12,302 nt of DNA from the NCBI GenBank assembly GCA_005787665.1, contig SYAB01000217.1:1-12302 (forward strand). The letters run 5' to 3'. This DNA is from Actinomycetota bacterium. Lineage in GTDB: Bacteria; Actinomycetota; Actinomycetes; Mycobacteriales; Mycobacteriaceae. A program made the position numbers and the translations under genes. Position 1 is the first letter of the stretch. Every line of letters starts with the position of its first letter. The notes under the pieces are model-generated. The model did no database searches and was not told the DNA's origin. It saw nothing but the letters and a program-made list of their open reading frames with translations. This document shows positions 1 through 6,797 of this stretch, in pieces.

Positions 1-378
1 AAAGTCGTCGCGGAACTGGCCGGTGGCTGAATCCAGGATGCGCTGGACGTCAGTTTCAGCATGCTGGTAGTCGATCGTCGTCAGATTGACCGCCCCCTGC
101 TTTGCGACCTGCACCAGCAAAGCGCGCAGATGGGCGTCCTGACGGGCCTGGTTGGCCTGGAAGCCCAGCCATCCGCATAACGCGGTGAGGGCGAGAACAA
201 TGCCGAGCCCGATGGCCCGTCCGAGCACAAGCGGTGACGAGCCAAACAGTCCACGCAATCCGGCCGGTCCGATGGAAGCCTCACCATCCCCACGGCGAGC
301 AGCGGACTCGGAGGCGGCAGCTTCCGCGGCCGGCGCTGCTGTGTCGTCGCCGTCCTCGTCTACCATGTCGTTATCCAT
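1..378 (-). CDS. Mce-associated membrane protein (Mam), 3' part missing
   Basis: The frame is open from the ATG at 378 to the window edge (126 residues visible). A Mam-type architecture is clear. An acidic, Ala-rich cytoplasmic N-terminus covers about 1-46 (MDNDMVDEDGDD at 1-12). One transmembrane helix lies at about 49-73. The start of the extracytoplasmic domain holds VNLTTIDYQHAETD (97-110) and RILDSATGQFRDDF (113-126). The NLTTIDY...D..RIL..ATG.F pattern is the family signature. Mam proteins are encoded at the ends of mce operons and are thought to stabilise or assist the transporter. An in-frame TAG at 421-423 leaves ATG 378 as the first possible start, with ATG 366 as a second choice. 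Neither has a strong ribosome binding site, which is odd next to the strong site at 483-489. Confidence 0.88.
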   Translation of the reverse strand, partial: MDNDMVDEDGDDTAAPAAEAAASESAARRGDGEASIGPAGLRGLFGSSPLVLGRAIGLGIVLALTALCGWLGFQANQARQDAHLRALLVQVAKQGAVNLTTIDYQHAETDVQRILDSATGQFRDDF

Positions 379-475
379 TCGCTGGGTTAACCGCCCGTCC
401 CGGCGGGGCCAGGACTGCCCCTACAGTGGTGAACTGTCGACGCGGTCCTGCGCCTGGCGCTCGTTCAGTGGTCAC
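371..475 (-). CDS. Possible 34-residue leader ORF overlapping the mam start (uncertain)
   Basis: A GTG at 475 (MTTERAPGAGPRRQ...) is preceded by GGAAGGA at 483-489 with seven-base spacing, the best ribosome binding site in this part of the window. The ORF ends with TAA eight bases inside the mam gene (ATGGATAA), a geometry that would allow translational coupling. The same frame extends upstream to an ATG at 565 (64 residues in total). Third-position GC is only about half in this part, much lower than in the neighbouring genes, so it may not encode a stable protein. Alternatively it is the true N-terminus of the mam product separated by a single-base frameshift. I recognise no domain in it. 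Confidence 0.3.
   Translation of the reverse strand: MTTERAPGAGPRRQFTTVGAVLAPPGRAVNPANG
405..421. repeat. Short GC hairpin upstream of mam
   Basis: Plus strand ggggc-caggact-gcccc forms a five-base perfect stem with a seven-base loop, 27 bases upstream of the mam ATG. No T-run follows on either strand, so it is not a typical terminator. Confidence 0.3.
423..437. repeat. Short inverted repeat ACAGT-N5-ACTGT
   Basis: Plus strand acagt-ggtga-actgt is a perfect five-base inverted repeat with a five-base spacer. It sits inside the leader ORF, upstream of mam, and one base from a second hairpin. It could be a small operator or an RNA hairpin, or chance. Confidence 0.3.
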
Positions 476-482
476 GGGGCAA

Positions 483-489
483 TCCTTCC
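483..489 (-). promoter_or_regulatory. Ribosome-binding-like site before the leader ORF
   Basis: The minus strand reads GGAAGGA, seven bases before the GTG at 475. The annotated mam ATG at 378 has only a weak GGGCGG upstream, so this site is the stronger initiation signal of the region. Confidence 0.5.
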
Positions 490-615
490 AGGTGACCGGA
501 TTGACCCAGCGCTGAGCGTGGAGTTCGCCGACCGCGGCAGTTGCGTTGTTCTCGCTGTCGTGCATGTTGTCCGCAAACGCCTACGACGGCTCTTCATCGA
601 TGAGCAGTTGTGGCG

Positions 616-1764
616 TCATGGTGCGTGGGTGGCCAATCCGCGGGCGATCACGAGCCGCTGAATCTGATTGGTGCCCTCGAAGATCTGGGTGATCTTGGCT
701 TCACGCATATACCGTTCGGCCCGGTAATCCCGGGTGTATCCCACCCCGCCGAGCACCTGAACCGCGTCGGTGGTGACTTTCATCGCCGCGTCGGTGGCGA
801 CGAGTTTGGCGATACTGGCTTGCTGGGAGTACGGCAGTCCGGCGTCTCTGCGCCGGGCGGCGTCGAGGTAGGTGGCTCGCGCACTGGCCACCGCGGCGGC
901 CATGTCGGCCAGGAGGAATCCCAGTCCTTGGTGGTCGATGATCTTGCGGCCGAAGGTGCTGCGGTCGTTGGCATAGGCGGTGGCTTCCTCCAGTGCGGCC
1001 TGGGCGAGCCCGACGGCGACTGCCGCAATGCCGAGCCGACCCGCATCCAGTGCGCTGAAGGCGATCTGGAGGCCTTGGCCCTCCGCCCCGATGCGCCGGC
1101 CGGCGGGTACCCGCACGTTGTCGTAGAACGCCGCGGTGGTCGGCACCGCGCACAAGCCCATCTTGTCCTCGGGCTTGCCGAAACTCAGGCCGTCGATCCC
1201 TGCCGGGATCAGGAAGCAGGAGACGCCGCGGGAGCCGTCGCCCGTGCGGGCGAACAGGGTGTAGAAGTCGGCAATCCCGCCGTGGGTGATCCAGGCCTTC
1301 GATCCGTTCACCAGATAGCCGTCGTCGGTCGGTGTCGCCGAGCACCGCAGTGCCGCGGCGTCGGACCCGGCCTGGGGTTCGGACAGACTGTAGGCACCGA
1401 TCTGGCTGCCCGACAGCATGCCGGGCAGCCAGGTGTTCTGCTGCTCGCGGTCGCCGAAGGCCAACAATGCGTGACAGGACAGGACGTGGACGCTGACCGC
1501 CACGGCGACCGCCGCCCACCGGGCGGCCAACTCTTCCAGTACCTGGAGATAGACCTCATAGGTCTGTCCTGCACCGCCCCACTCCTCGGGCTGGGGCAGG
1601 CTCAGCAAGCCTGCTTGGCCCAGCTGGGCGAACACACCGTCGGGATAGGTTTCGGTGCGCTCGTGGTGATCGACGATCGGGGTGAGCAGCCTGTCGGCGA
1701 TATCGCGGGTCAGCGCGATGAGGTCGACGGCGTCTTGGTCGGGCAGCATTCGGTCAACCGCCAC
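616..1764 (-). CDS. fadE: Acyl-CoA dehydrogenase (FadE family)
   Basis: This flavoprotein would oxidise an acyl-CoA to the trans-2-enoyl-CoA, the first step of beta-oxidation. It has 382 residues from the GTG at 1764, the usual length for a homotetrameric short/medium-chain type enzyme. The first signature, YSLSEPQAGSD, ends at residue 135. WITHGG at 158-163 follows in the beta domain. DAGRLGIAA (240-248) begins the C-terminal helical domain. FGRKIIDHQ is at 271-279 and VLGGVGYTRDY at 337-347. The motif FEGTNQIQRLVIARGL carries Glu363, at the catalytic base position of short-chain type dehydrogenases. Nothing essential is missing. The gene overlaps the SDR by 11 bases. The frame is open further upstream to 1866, but the GAGGAG site favours 1764. 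Substrate chain length is not readable here. Confidence 0.93.
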   Translation of the reverse strand: MAVDRMLPDQDAVDLIALTRDIADRLLTPIVDHHERTETYPDGVFAQLGQAGLLSLPQPEEWGGAGQTYEVYLQVLEELAARWAAVAVAVSVHVLSCHALLAFGDREQQNTWLPGMLSGSQIGAYSLSEPQAGSDAAALRCSATPTDDGYLVNGSKAWITHGGIADFYTLFARTGDGSRGVSCFLIPAGIDGLSFGKPEDKMGLCAVPTTAAFYDNVRVPAGRRIGAEGQGLQIAFSALDAGRLGIAAVAVGLAQAALEEATAYANDRSTFGRKIIDHQGLGFLLADMAAAVASARATYLDAARRRDAGLPYSQQASIAKLVATDAAMKVTTDAVQVLGGVGYTRDYRAERYMREAKITQIFEGTNQIQRLVIARGLATHAP

Positions 1765-2602
1765 GGTGGCTCCTCTTCTCGGTGGCTTTTGCGACGGCGC
1801 GGCTGATGCCGCCGAGACCCGAGAGTCCCAGACCGCCGTCGACGACGATCCGGGCTCCGGTGACATAGCTGGCCAGCGGCGAGGAGAGCACGACGGCCAT
1901 GGCCGCGATCTCCTCGGCGCGGCCGAACCGTCCTAGCGCAACCGCGTCGATCCATGTCTCGACGCCGACCGGGGCGGTGAGCCTGCGCATGCCTTCGGTG
2001 TCCTCGATCGGCCCGGGCACTATCGAGTTCGAACGGATTCCGTAGCGGCCCCATTCCAGGGCGAGGTTGGTCATCAGGTTCTCGATGCCGGCCTTGGCGG
2101 CGCCCACGTGACTCTGGTGGGAGAACGGCAGATACGCCTGGCCGGCCGAAACGAACAGGATGCTGCCCCGGCTGACTCTGAGGTGATCGAATGCTGCCCG
2201 GGCGGTGTGGAAGCTGCCCAGTAGGTCGATCTCGACAACTGTTCTGAAGCCGTTTGTGCTGATCGCCTCGGCGGCGGAGAAGAAGTTCCCCGCCGCACCG
2301 GCCACGACGGTGTCCAACCGACCGAGCTCCTCGACCGCGGTCTCTACCGCAGCCTGCACGGCGTCGTAATCCCGGACATCGGCGGGTGTGGCCACCACTC
2401 GCACCGCGTGTTGGCGGCGAAGCTCATCGGCGGCGCTCTCGAGCTTCTCTGGAGTGCGTCCACAGATGGCCACGTCGGCGCCCACGGACGCGAAGCCATG
2501 TGCGACAGCAAGATTGATACCGCTACCCCCGCCGGTGATGAAGACCGCTTTACCGGCGAGCAGCGTCGGGGACAGAAAGTCCGCCAGCGCAGGACCGCTC
2601 AC
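1754..2602 (-). CDS. SDR-family oxidoreductase, 2,4-dienoyl-CoA reductase (DECR2)-like
   Basis: This 282-residue protein has a Rossmann NAD(P)-binding motif TGGGSGIN (23-30), with Asn where the third Gly usually sits. CGRT at 48-51 puts an Arg after the second strand, which favours NADPH. AGAAGNF (101-107) matches the AAGNF signature of mammalian 2,4-dienoyl-CoA reductases. HVGAAKAGIE carries Lys170. ALEWGRYGIRSNS is followed by PGPIEDTEGMRRL (196-208) and SPLASYVTGA (241-250). From memory these track human peroxisomal DECR2 block by block. The classical YxxxK Tyr is absent: the position four before Lys170 is Val166. The nearest upstream Tyr is Y157, next to Ser152. Likely role: NADPH-dependent reduction of dienoyl-CoA, alongside the flanking FadD and FadE. 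Start GTG at 2602 overlaps the fadD stop. A different enoyl- or ketoacyl-CoA reduction remains possible. Confidence 0.85.
   Translation of the reverse strand: MSGPALADFLSPTLLAGKAVFITGGGSGINLAVAHGFASVGADVAICGRTPEKLESAADELRRQHAVRVVATPADVRDYDAVQAAVETAVEELGRLDTVVAGAAGNFFSAAEAISTNGFRTVVEIDLLGSFHTARAAFDHLRVSRGSILFVSAGQAYLPFSHQSHVGAAKAGIENLMTNLALEWGRYGIRSNSIVPGPIEDTEGMRRLTAPVGVETWIDAVALGRFGRAEEIAAMAVVLSSPLASYVTGARIVVDGGLGLSGLGGISRAVAKATEKRSHRGG
1770..1775 (-). promoter_or_regulatory. Ribosome binding site deciding the fadE start
   Basis: The minus strand reads GAGGAG inside the 3' end of the SDR gene, five bases before the GTG at 1764. This spacing supports the GTG over the ATG at 1749, which lacks a comparable site. 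Confidence 0.6.
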
Positions 2603-4140
2603 CGAGCCGCTCCGGTCCGGAACTGCTCCTTGAGGGTGTTTTTCACGAGCTTTCCGGTGGGAGTGCGCGGCAGCTCATCGACGAAGCTGACCGAGCGCGG
2701 CGCCTTGAAATGGGCGATACGGCCACGCACGTAGTCGATGAGCTCACCTGCCAAGGCGTCGGATCCGGAGACGCCGTCGGAGAGTTGCACCACGGCTTTC
2801 ACCTCTTCCCCCATCTCCGCGTGCGGCACGCCGATCACGGCCACATCGTGGACGGCGGGATGCAGAGCCAACGCGTTCTCCACCTCCTGGGGATAGATGT
2901 TGACCCCCCCGGAGATGATCATGAACGACTTTCGGTCGGCGAGATAGAGATAGCCGTCCTCATCGACGTAGCCCAGGTCACCGACCGTCGTCCACGATGG
3001 GTGATCGGGGTGCTGCGCCTGCGCGGTCTTCGACGGATCGTTGTGGTACTCGAACGGCCGTCGGTCGCGTTCGAAATAGACGGTGCCGATCTCGCAGGCC
3101 GGCAATTCGCTACCAACGTCGTCGCAGATGTGCAGCACACCGAGCACGCTGCGCCCCACCGAACCGGGATGCGCCAGCCAGTTCTCGGAGTCGATGAAGG
3201 TCATGCCGTGGGCCTCGGTGGAGCTGTAGTACTCGTAGAGGACCGGCCCCAGCCAGTCGATCATCGCCTGCTTCACGTCGACCGGGCACGGGGCAGCCGC
3301 GTGAATGAGGACCCGCAAAGTTGACAGGTCGTAGCGGTCGCGAAGCTCTCGATCGAGTTTGAGCAACCGTACGAACATCGTCGGCACCATCTGGGCGGCC
3401 GTGACGCGATACTTCTCAATGTTTTTCAGCGCCGATTCGGCATCGAATTTCCGCATCAGCACGACGGTGCCGCCAAGGGCCTGGATCATGCCGCACCACC
3501 GCAACGGGGCCGCGTGATAGATCGGGGCCGGCGAGAGATAGATGTCAGAGGAACCCAGCCCGAAGATCCCGCCGGCGATGGCCGCGATCGGATCGCCGGG
3601 CTCGTCGACATTTCGTTGCGGCAGAGGGGGTTTGACCCCCTTGGGGAAGCCGGTGGTACCCGACGAGTAGAGCATGACGGCGCCGCAGGGTTGTTCGGTC
3701 AACGCCGGCCCGGCCGCAGCCAGGGCATCGTCGTAGCGGGCGAAACCGGGTACCTCGCCGCCGAAGGCCAGCAGCAGCTCGACGGCGTCGAGTTGGCCTG
3801 CCACCTCAACGGCCAGATCCCGAAGCGCTGCCGAGACGATCAATGCGCGGGCACCGGAGTCTTTGACGATGTACGCCGCTTCCTTCGGGGTCAGATGGTG
3901 ATTGATCGCGGTGATGTAGAGCCCGGATCGGAGCGCGGCCCAGTACACGTCGAACACCTGGGCGGCGTTGTCGGACAGGACCGCCACCACGTCCCCGGAC
4001 CGCAGACCGGCGTCGTGCAGCACCGTGGCCAAGGCCGCGGAATTGTGGTCGAGTTCCCGATACGTCACCGCCTCACCACTGTCGGCGAGGATGACCGCGG
4101 GCTTGTCGGGAGTGGTGCGGGCGTGCAGACCGGGGTACAT
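2599..4140 (-). CDS. fadD: Acyl-CoA synthetase (FadD family, AMP-forming)
   Basis: This 513-residue class I adenylate-forming enzyme would activate a carboxylic acid to acyl-AMP and then acyl-CoA in the cytoplasm. The nucleotide-binding loop YSSGTTGFPKG is at 158-168. YYSSTEAHG at 304-312 corresponds to the A5 motif. GDLGYVDEDG at 387-396 holds the ribose-binding Asp388. The hinge DRKSFMIISGGVNIYPQEVE is at 402-421, and the C-terminal catalytic Lys is K497 in PRTPTGKLVK. All key residues are present and the length is normal, so it should be active. The start ATG has a strong ribosome binding site. Its stop overlaps the GTG of the SDR gene (GTGA). It groups with fatty-acid or steroid-side-chain type FadDs by motif, but I cannot name the paralogue or substrate from sequence alone. 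Confidence 0.93.
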   Translation of the reverse strand: MYPGLHARTTPDKPAVILADSGEAVTYRELDHNSAALATVLHDAGLRSGDVVAVLSDNAAQVFDVYWAALRSGLYITAINHHLTPKEAAYIVKDSGARALIVSAALRDLAVEVAGQLDAVELLLAFGGEVPGFARYDDALAAAGPALTEQPCGAVMLYSSGTTGFPKGVKPPLPQRNVDEPGDPIAAIAGGIFGLGSSDIYLSPAPIYHAAPLRWCGMIQALGGTVVLMRKFDAESALKNIEKYRVTAAQMVPTMFVRLLKLDRELRDRYDLSTLRVLIHAAAPCPVDVKQAMIDWLGPVLYEYYSSTEAHGMTFIDSENWLAHPGSVGRSVLGVLHICDDVGSELPACEIGTVYFERDRRPFEYHNDPSKTAQAQHPDHPSWTTVGDLGYVDEDGYLYLADRKSFMIISGGVNIYPQEVENALALHPAVHDVAVIGVPHAEMGEEVKAVVQLSDGVSGSDALAGELIDYVRGRIAHFKAPRSVSFVDELPRTPTGKLVKNTLKEQFRTGAAR

Positions 4141-4147
4141 CAGAGGC

Positions 4148-4154
4148 CCTCCTC
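4148..4154 (-). promoter_or_regulatory. Strong ribosome binding site for fadD
   Basis: On the minus strand this reads GAGGAGG, seven bases before the fadD ATG at 4140. It lies in the 52-base mceF-fadD gap (4141-4192), the only gap longer than four bases between yrbEB and fadE. I see no convincing -35/-10 pair in that gap, so fadD probably shares the mce transcript but initiates independently. Confidence 0.75.
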
Positions 4155-4192
4155 GGGGACGTTGGGTTGTTCTCGAATCACAGCAATCGTCC

Positions 4193-5635
4193 TCACGTCC
4201 CCGGCGGCACCAGCATCGACTGCCAGGTTTTGTCGGCGGGCGCGGTGGTGGCCAAGTCCGACTGGGTGTACTGGCGTCCGTCGGGCCCGACGTAACCGCC
4301 GGTGGCCGGGTCGTACAACACCCCGGCGATCGGCGGAGGCGGCGGACCCTGAGGCGGGGTGCCCGGCGGCATGTGGGGGACGTCCTGTCCGGTCACCGTG
4401 GCGTTCGGGTCACCCTTCCAGTTGTACCCGTCATTGAGCGGAACATAGGGCTCATCTCCTTCACACAGCTTCACCGTCGCCGCCCGTTTTCCGGGCCGGG
4501 TCTCGCAGGGGATGTTGCGGGCGCCGCGCACATTGAACGGAGAGTCCTGCGGCACACGGCAATACAGATCGCCCGGCGCGCGCTCCGGATAGTCCTGCAG
4601 CGCAGCGCTGCGAGTCTGCTGGGCCGGCAGGAAGCCGGTGGTGCAGGTGGGAGGCAGGTTGAGATTGAGGTTGAAGCTGAGGTAGGCGCCCTTGTAGTCC
4701 TGATTGGTGTCGACGTTGGCCAGTATTGCTCCCTGTTCGATGGCCACCAGTTGAGGCAGCATCACCAGCAGCTGTTCGATGTCATTGCGGTAGGTCAGAG
4801 CGACCTGCCCGACACTGGCCAGGTTCGCCGTCAGGATCGGCAGGGTGGGTTGCAGCCGCTGCACGAGTTGGCGGGCCTCGCCGAGTGCCGGTCCGCCGTC
4901 CTCGAGGATGCCGGTGACGGCGTCATCGTGGTCCTTGAGTTGCCGGGTCACGTCCGCCACCTGCGCGGCCCAGGCGGTGATGGCCTGCGAGGTGCGGGTT
5001 TGGGAGTCCATCACCGGTTTGGCATTGTCGATCAGCGCCAGCAGCGGATCAAGGTTCTCGCGGGCGTCCAGCGCCAATGTGGCGGTCCCGTCGACGATGC
5101 TCGACAGCTCGGGGCCTAAACCGCCGACGGCCGCGTAGGACTCGTCGATCACCGTCTTGAGGTTGTCGCGCGGTATCGCTTCGAGTCCGGTCCGGACCGA
5201 GTCGAGAACGCCGTTGATATCGGTGGGCACCGACGTGTCATCCAGCGCGATGACGTCGCCGTCTTTCAGTGGCGGTGCGGTGTCGTTGCGGGGTAGCAGT
5301 TCGACGTACTGCTCGCCGATCGCCGACTGGCTGTGCACCTCGGCTCTGAGGTCGCGGGGAATGTCGATCCCGGAGGTCAACGACAATTCGGCGACCACGC
5401 CGGAGTCGGTCAGCCGCACGGCCTGAACGCGGCCGACTTCCGACCCCCGGTAGGTGACGTTGCCTGTTTCGTACAAGCCTCCGGTGCGGGGCAACTCCAT
5501 CATCACCACGTAGTGGCCGATCCCGAACAGCTTGACCGGCAGCTTCATATAACGCAGACCCATCACGGTCAACGCGATCAACGCGATCACCGTGAAGATG
5601 ACCAGCTGGATTCGGGCCTGACGGTTCAGATGCAT
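4193..5635 (-). CDS. mceF: MceF, MCE-family lipid-transport subunit
   Basis: The sixth and last MCE subunit has 480 residues. A membrane anchor lies at about 9-27, followed by an MCE domain at about 39-116 (GGLYETGNVTYRGSEVGRV at 52-70). A helical region comes next, then a cysteine-containing block with four Cys (PPTCTTG, LYCRVP, IPCETR, KLCEGD). A Pro-rich stretch is at about 421-437. The last 43 residues (VLYDPATGGYVGPDGRQYTQ and following) are the conserved ending of MceF proteins. The ATG at 5635 is one base after the mceE stop. In many mce operons, mam genes follow mceF directly; here three lipid-metabolism genes follow after a 52-base gap. Confidence 0.95.
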   Translation of the reverse strand: MHLNRQARIQLVIFTVIALIALTVMGLRYMKLPVKLFGIGHYVVMMELPRTGGLYETGNVTYRGSEVGRVQAVRLTDSGVVAELSLTSGIDIPRDLRAEVHSQSAIGEQYVELLPRNDTAPPLKDGDVIALDDTSVPTDINGVLDSVRTGLEAIPRDNLKTVIDESYAAVGGLGPELSSIVDGTATLALDARENLDPLLALIDNAKPVMDSQTRTSQAITAWAAQVADVTRQLKDHDDAVTGILEDGGPALGEARQLVQRLQPTLPILTANLASVGQVALTYRNDIEQLLVMLPQLVAIEQGAILANVDTNQDYKGAYLSFNLNLNLPPTCTTGFLPAQQTRSAALQDYPERAPGDLYCRVPQDSPFNVRGARNIPCETRPGKRAATVKLCEGDEPYVPLNDGYNWKGDPNATVTGQDVPHMPPGTPPQGPPPPPIAGVLYDPATGGYVGPDGRQYTQSDLATTAPADKTWQSMLVPPGT

Positions 5636-5636
5636 G

Positions 5637-6797
5637 TCAGGGCCCCTGATCCCAGCGGTAGGGCGCGGTGAGCGGGTTGGCCGGCGCCGAGGCCCTGCCG
5701 TCCAGGCACGGGCTGGGGAACTGTCCGATGGTGCGCCCCCACTGCAGTTCCAGCTGGGTCAGGTTGCACTCCCAGCGGGTTCCGGTGAACAACCCGGCGT
5801 CCAGGCGGCTCAAGGTGAGGTCGATGACGGCGGTGAGGTTGGCCGAGTCACCGCGCTGCCACTTGTCGATGTTGGCGTTGGGGAAGGGGTAGGTGGGCAG
5901 GACTCCCAGAGAGCGGGTCAGTGCCGGACCGGCATTGGCCAGTGATTCCAGGACCGGGCCGGTCTGCTGAAGTTCGGAGACCAGATTCTCTTTGGTTCGG
6001 TTCACGGTGTCGGTGGTCAGGGCACTGAACTTGCTGAGCTGGTCGGCGGCCTCCACGAGGTTGTCCTGCTGGCCGGCCAGCACCGCGAGCGCATCGGGAA
6101 TCGTCGCCACGGCGCGGTCGAGCACCGGTTGCTGGGCGGCGAACGTCCCGATCAGATTGTTGAAACTCTCTGTTGCCGCGATGATCTCGCCGCTCTGCTC
6201 ATCGAGGTTCGTCGCGAACTCGTCGGACTGTTCGATCAGGCTGCGCAGGTCCTGCTCCCGTCCGCGGAAGGCGGTGCTCAGCGCTTGGGTGATATCCCCG
6301 GCCTGTCCCACGCCGCCACCGTTGAGCACCAGCGACAATGCGGCCAGGGTCTGTTCGGGCGTCGGCGATGCGGCACTGCGTGACAGGGGGATCAGAGCGC
6401 CGCTGCCCAGAGTGCCCCGGGCCGGCTCGTCGGTCGGGGGTGCGAGTTCGATGTGCAGGGAGCCGAAGATGGTCGTCAGCCCGATTTTCGCGGTGGCGTT
6501 GGCGGGCAGTCGGACATCCCCGTTGAGCTTCATGGTCACCAGCGCGTGGCTTCCTTCGAGCTGGATCTTCGAGACGTGTCCGACGGTCACGTCGCCCACC
6601 CGCACCCGCGAATTGGGTTGAATGTTGCTGACATCGGGCATCTGCGCCCGGATCTCGAAGGCTCCCGGGCCGTTGCCCTCGGTGCCGGGCAGTGGCAGCG
6701 AGTTCAGCCCCTGCCAGTCGCTGCACCCCGTCACTGTGGCTACCAGGACCGCCGCCACAGCACCGGCCGCGAGCCGTTGCCGCCAGGTGCGTCTCAT
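5637..6797 (-). CDS. mceE: MceE, MCE-family lipoprotein subunit (LprN-like)
   Basis: The fifth MCE subunit has 386 residues and is the lipoprotein of the set. The N-terminus has Arg-rich MRRTWRQR, a hydrophobic stretch at about 9-20 and a lipobox VTGC, with the predicted lipidated Cys at 25. GLNSLPLPGTEG (30-41) follows, a segment typical of MceE/LprN proteins. The MCE domain is at about 46-122 (SNIQPNSRVRVGDVTVGHV). A helical region and a short tail follow, with two more cysteines (WECNLT and SPCLDG). The ATG at 6797 overlaps the mceD stop (ATGA), and one base separates its TGA from the mceF ATG. In known Mce systems the lipoprotein subunit is tethered by its lipid rather than by a transmembrane helix, and the sequence agrees with this. 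Confidence 0.95.
   Translation of the reverse strand: MRRTWRQRLAAGAVAAVLVATVTGCSDWQGLNSLPLPGTEGNGPGAFEIRAQMPDVSNIQPNSRVRVGDVTVGHVSKIQLEGSHALVTMKLNGDVRLPANATAKIGLTTIFGSLHIELAPPTDEPARGTLGSGALIPLSRSAASPTPEQTLAALSLVLNGGGVGQAGDITQALSTAFRGREQDLRSLIEQSDEFATNLDEQSGEIIAATESFNNLIGTFAAQQPVLDRAVATIPDALAVLAGQQDNLVEAADQLSKFSALTTDTVNRTKENLVSELQQTGPVLESLANAGPALTRSLGVLPTYPFPNANIDKWQRGDSANLTAVIDLTLSRLDAGLFTGTRWECNLTQLELQWGRTIGQFPSPCLDGRASAPANPLTAPYRWDQGP

Larger units (their letters stand above)
379..615 (-). other. Intergenic region between fadE and the mam gene, with possible leader ORF
   Basis: This is the longest stretch between the clear genes (237 bases). It holds a ribosome-binding-like GGAAGGA, a small ORF running into the mam start, and two tandem inverted repeats, each listed separately. 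I found no convincing -10/-35 promoter pair and no stem followed by a T-run, so neither a promoter nor a terminator is called. Confidence 0.5.

Noticed and set aside
81..293. 70-residue open frame on the minus strand
   Set aside because: It is out of frame with the mam gene, which covers the same bases and has clear family motifs.
492..507. Two GGTCA direct repeats nine bases apart on the minus strand, as a possible regulator site
   Set aside because: Only five bases each, unsupported by a promoter nearby, and easily expected by chance.
610..1806. 398-residue open frame on the plus strand opposite fadE
   Set aside because: It is the mirror of a high-GC gene: the minus-strand frame has full acyl-CoA dehydrogenase motifs, while this one is Gly/Val/Arg-rich without recognisable domains.
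1765..1866. N-terminal extension of fadE into the SDR gene
   Set aside because: It would overlap the SDR by over 100 bases and adds a Ser/Ala/Pro-rich stretch unlike acyl-CoA dehydrogenases; the GAGGAG site fits the GTG at 1764.
3968..5119. 383-residue open frame on the plus strand across fadD and mceF
   Set aside because: It spans parts of two clear minus-strand genes and has no recognisable motif.
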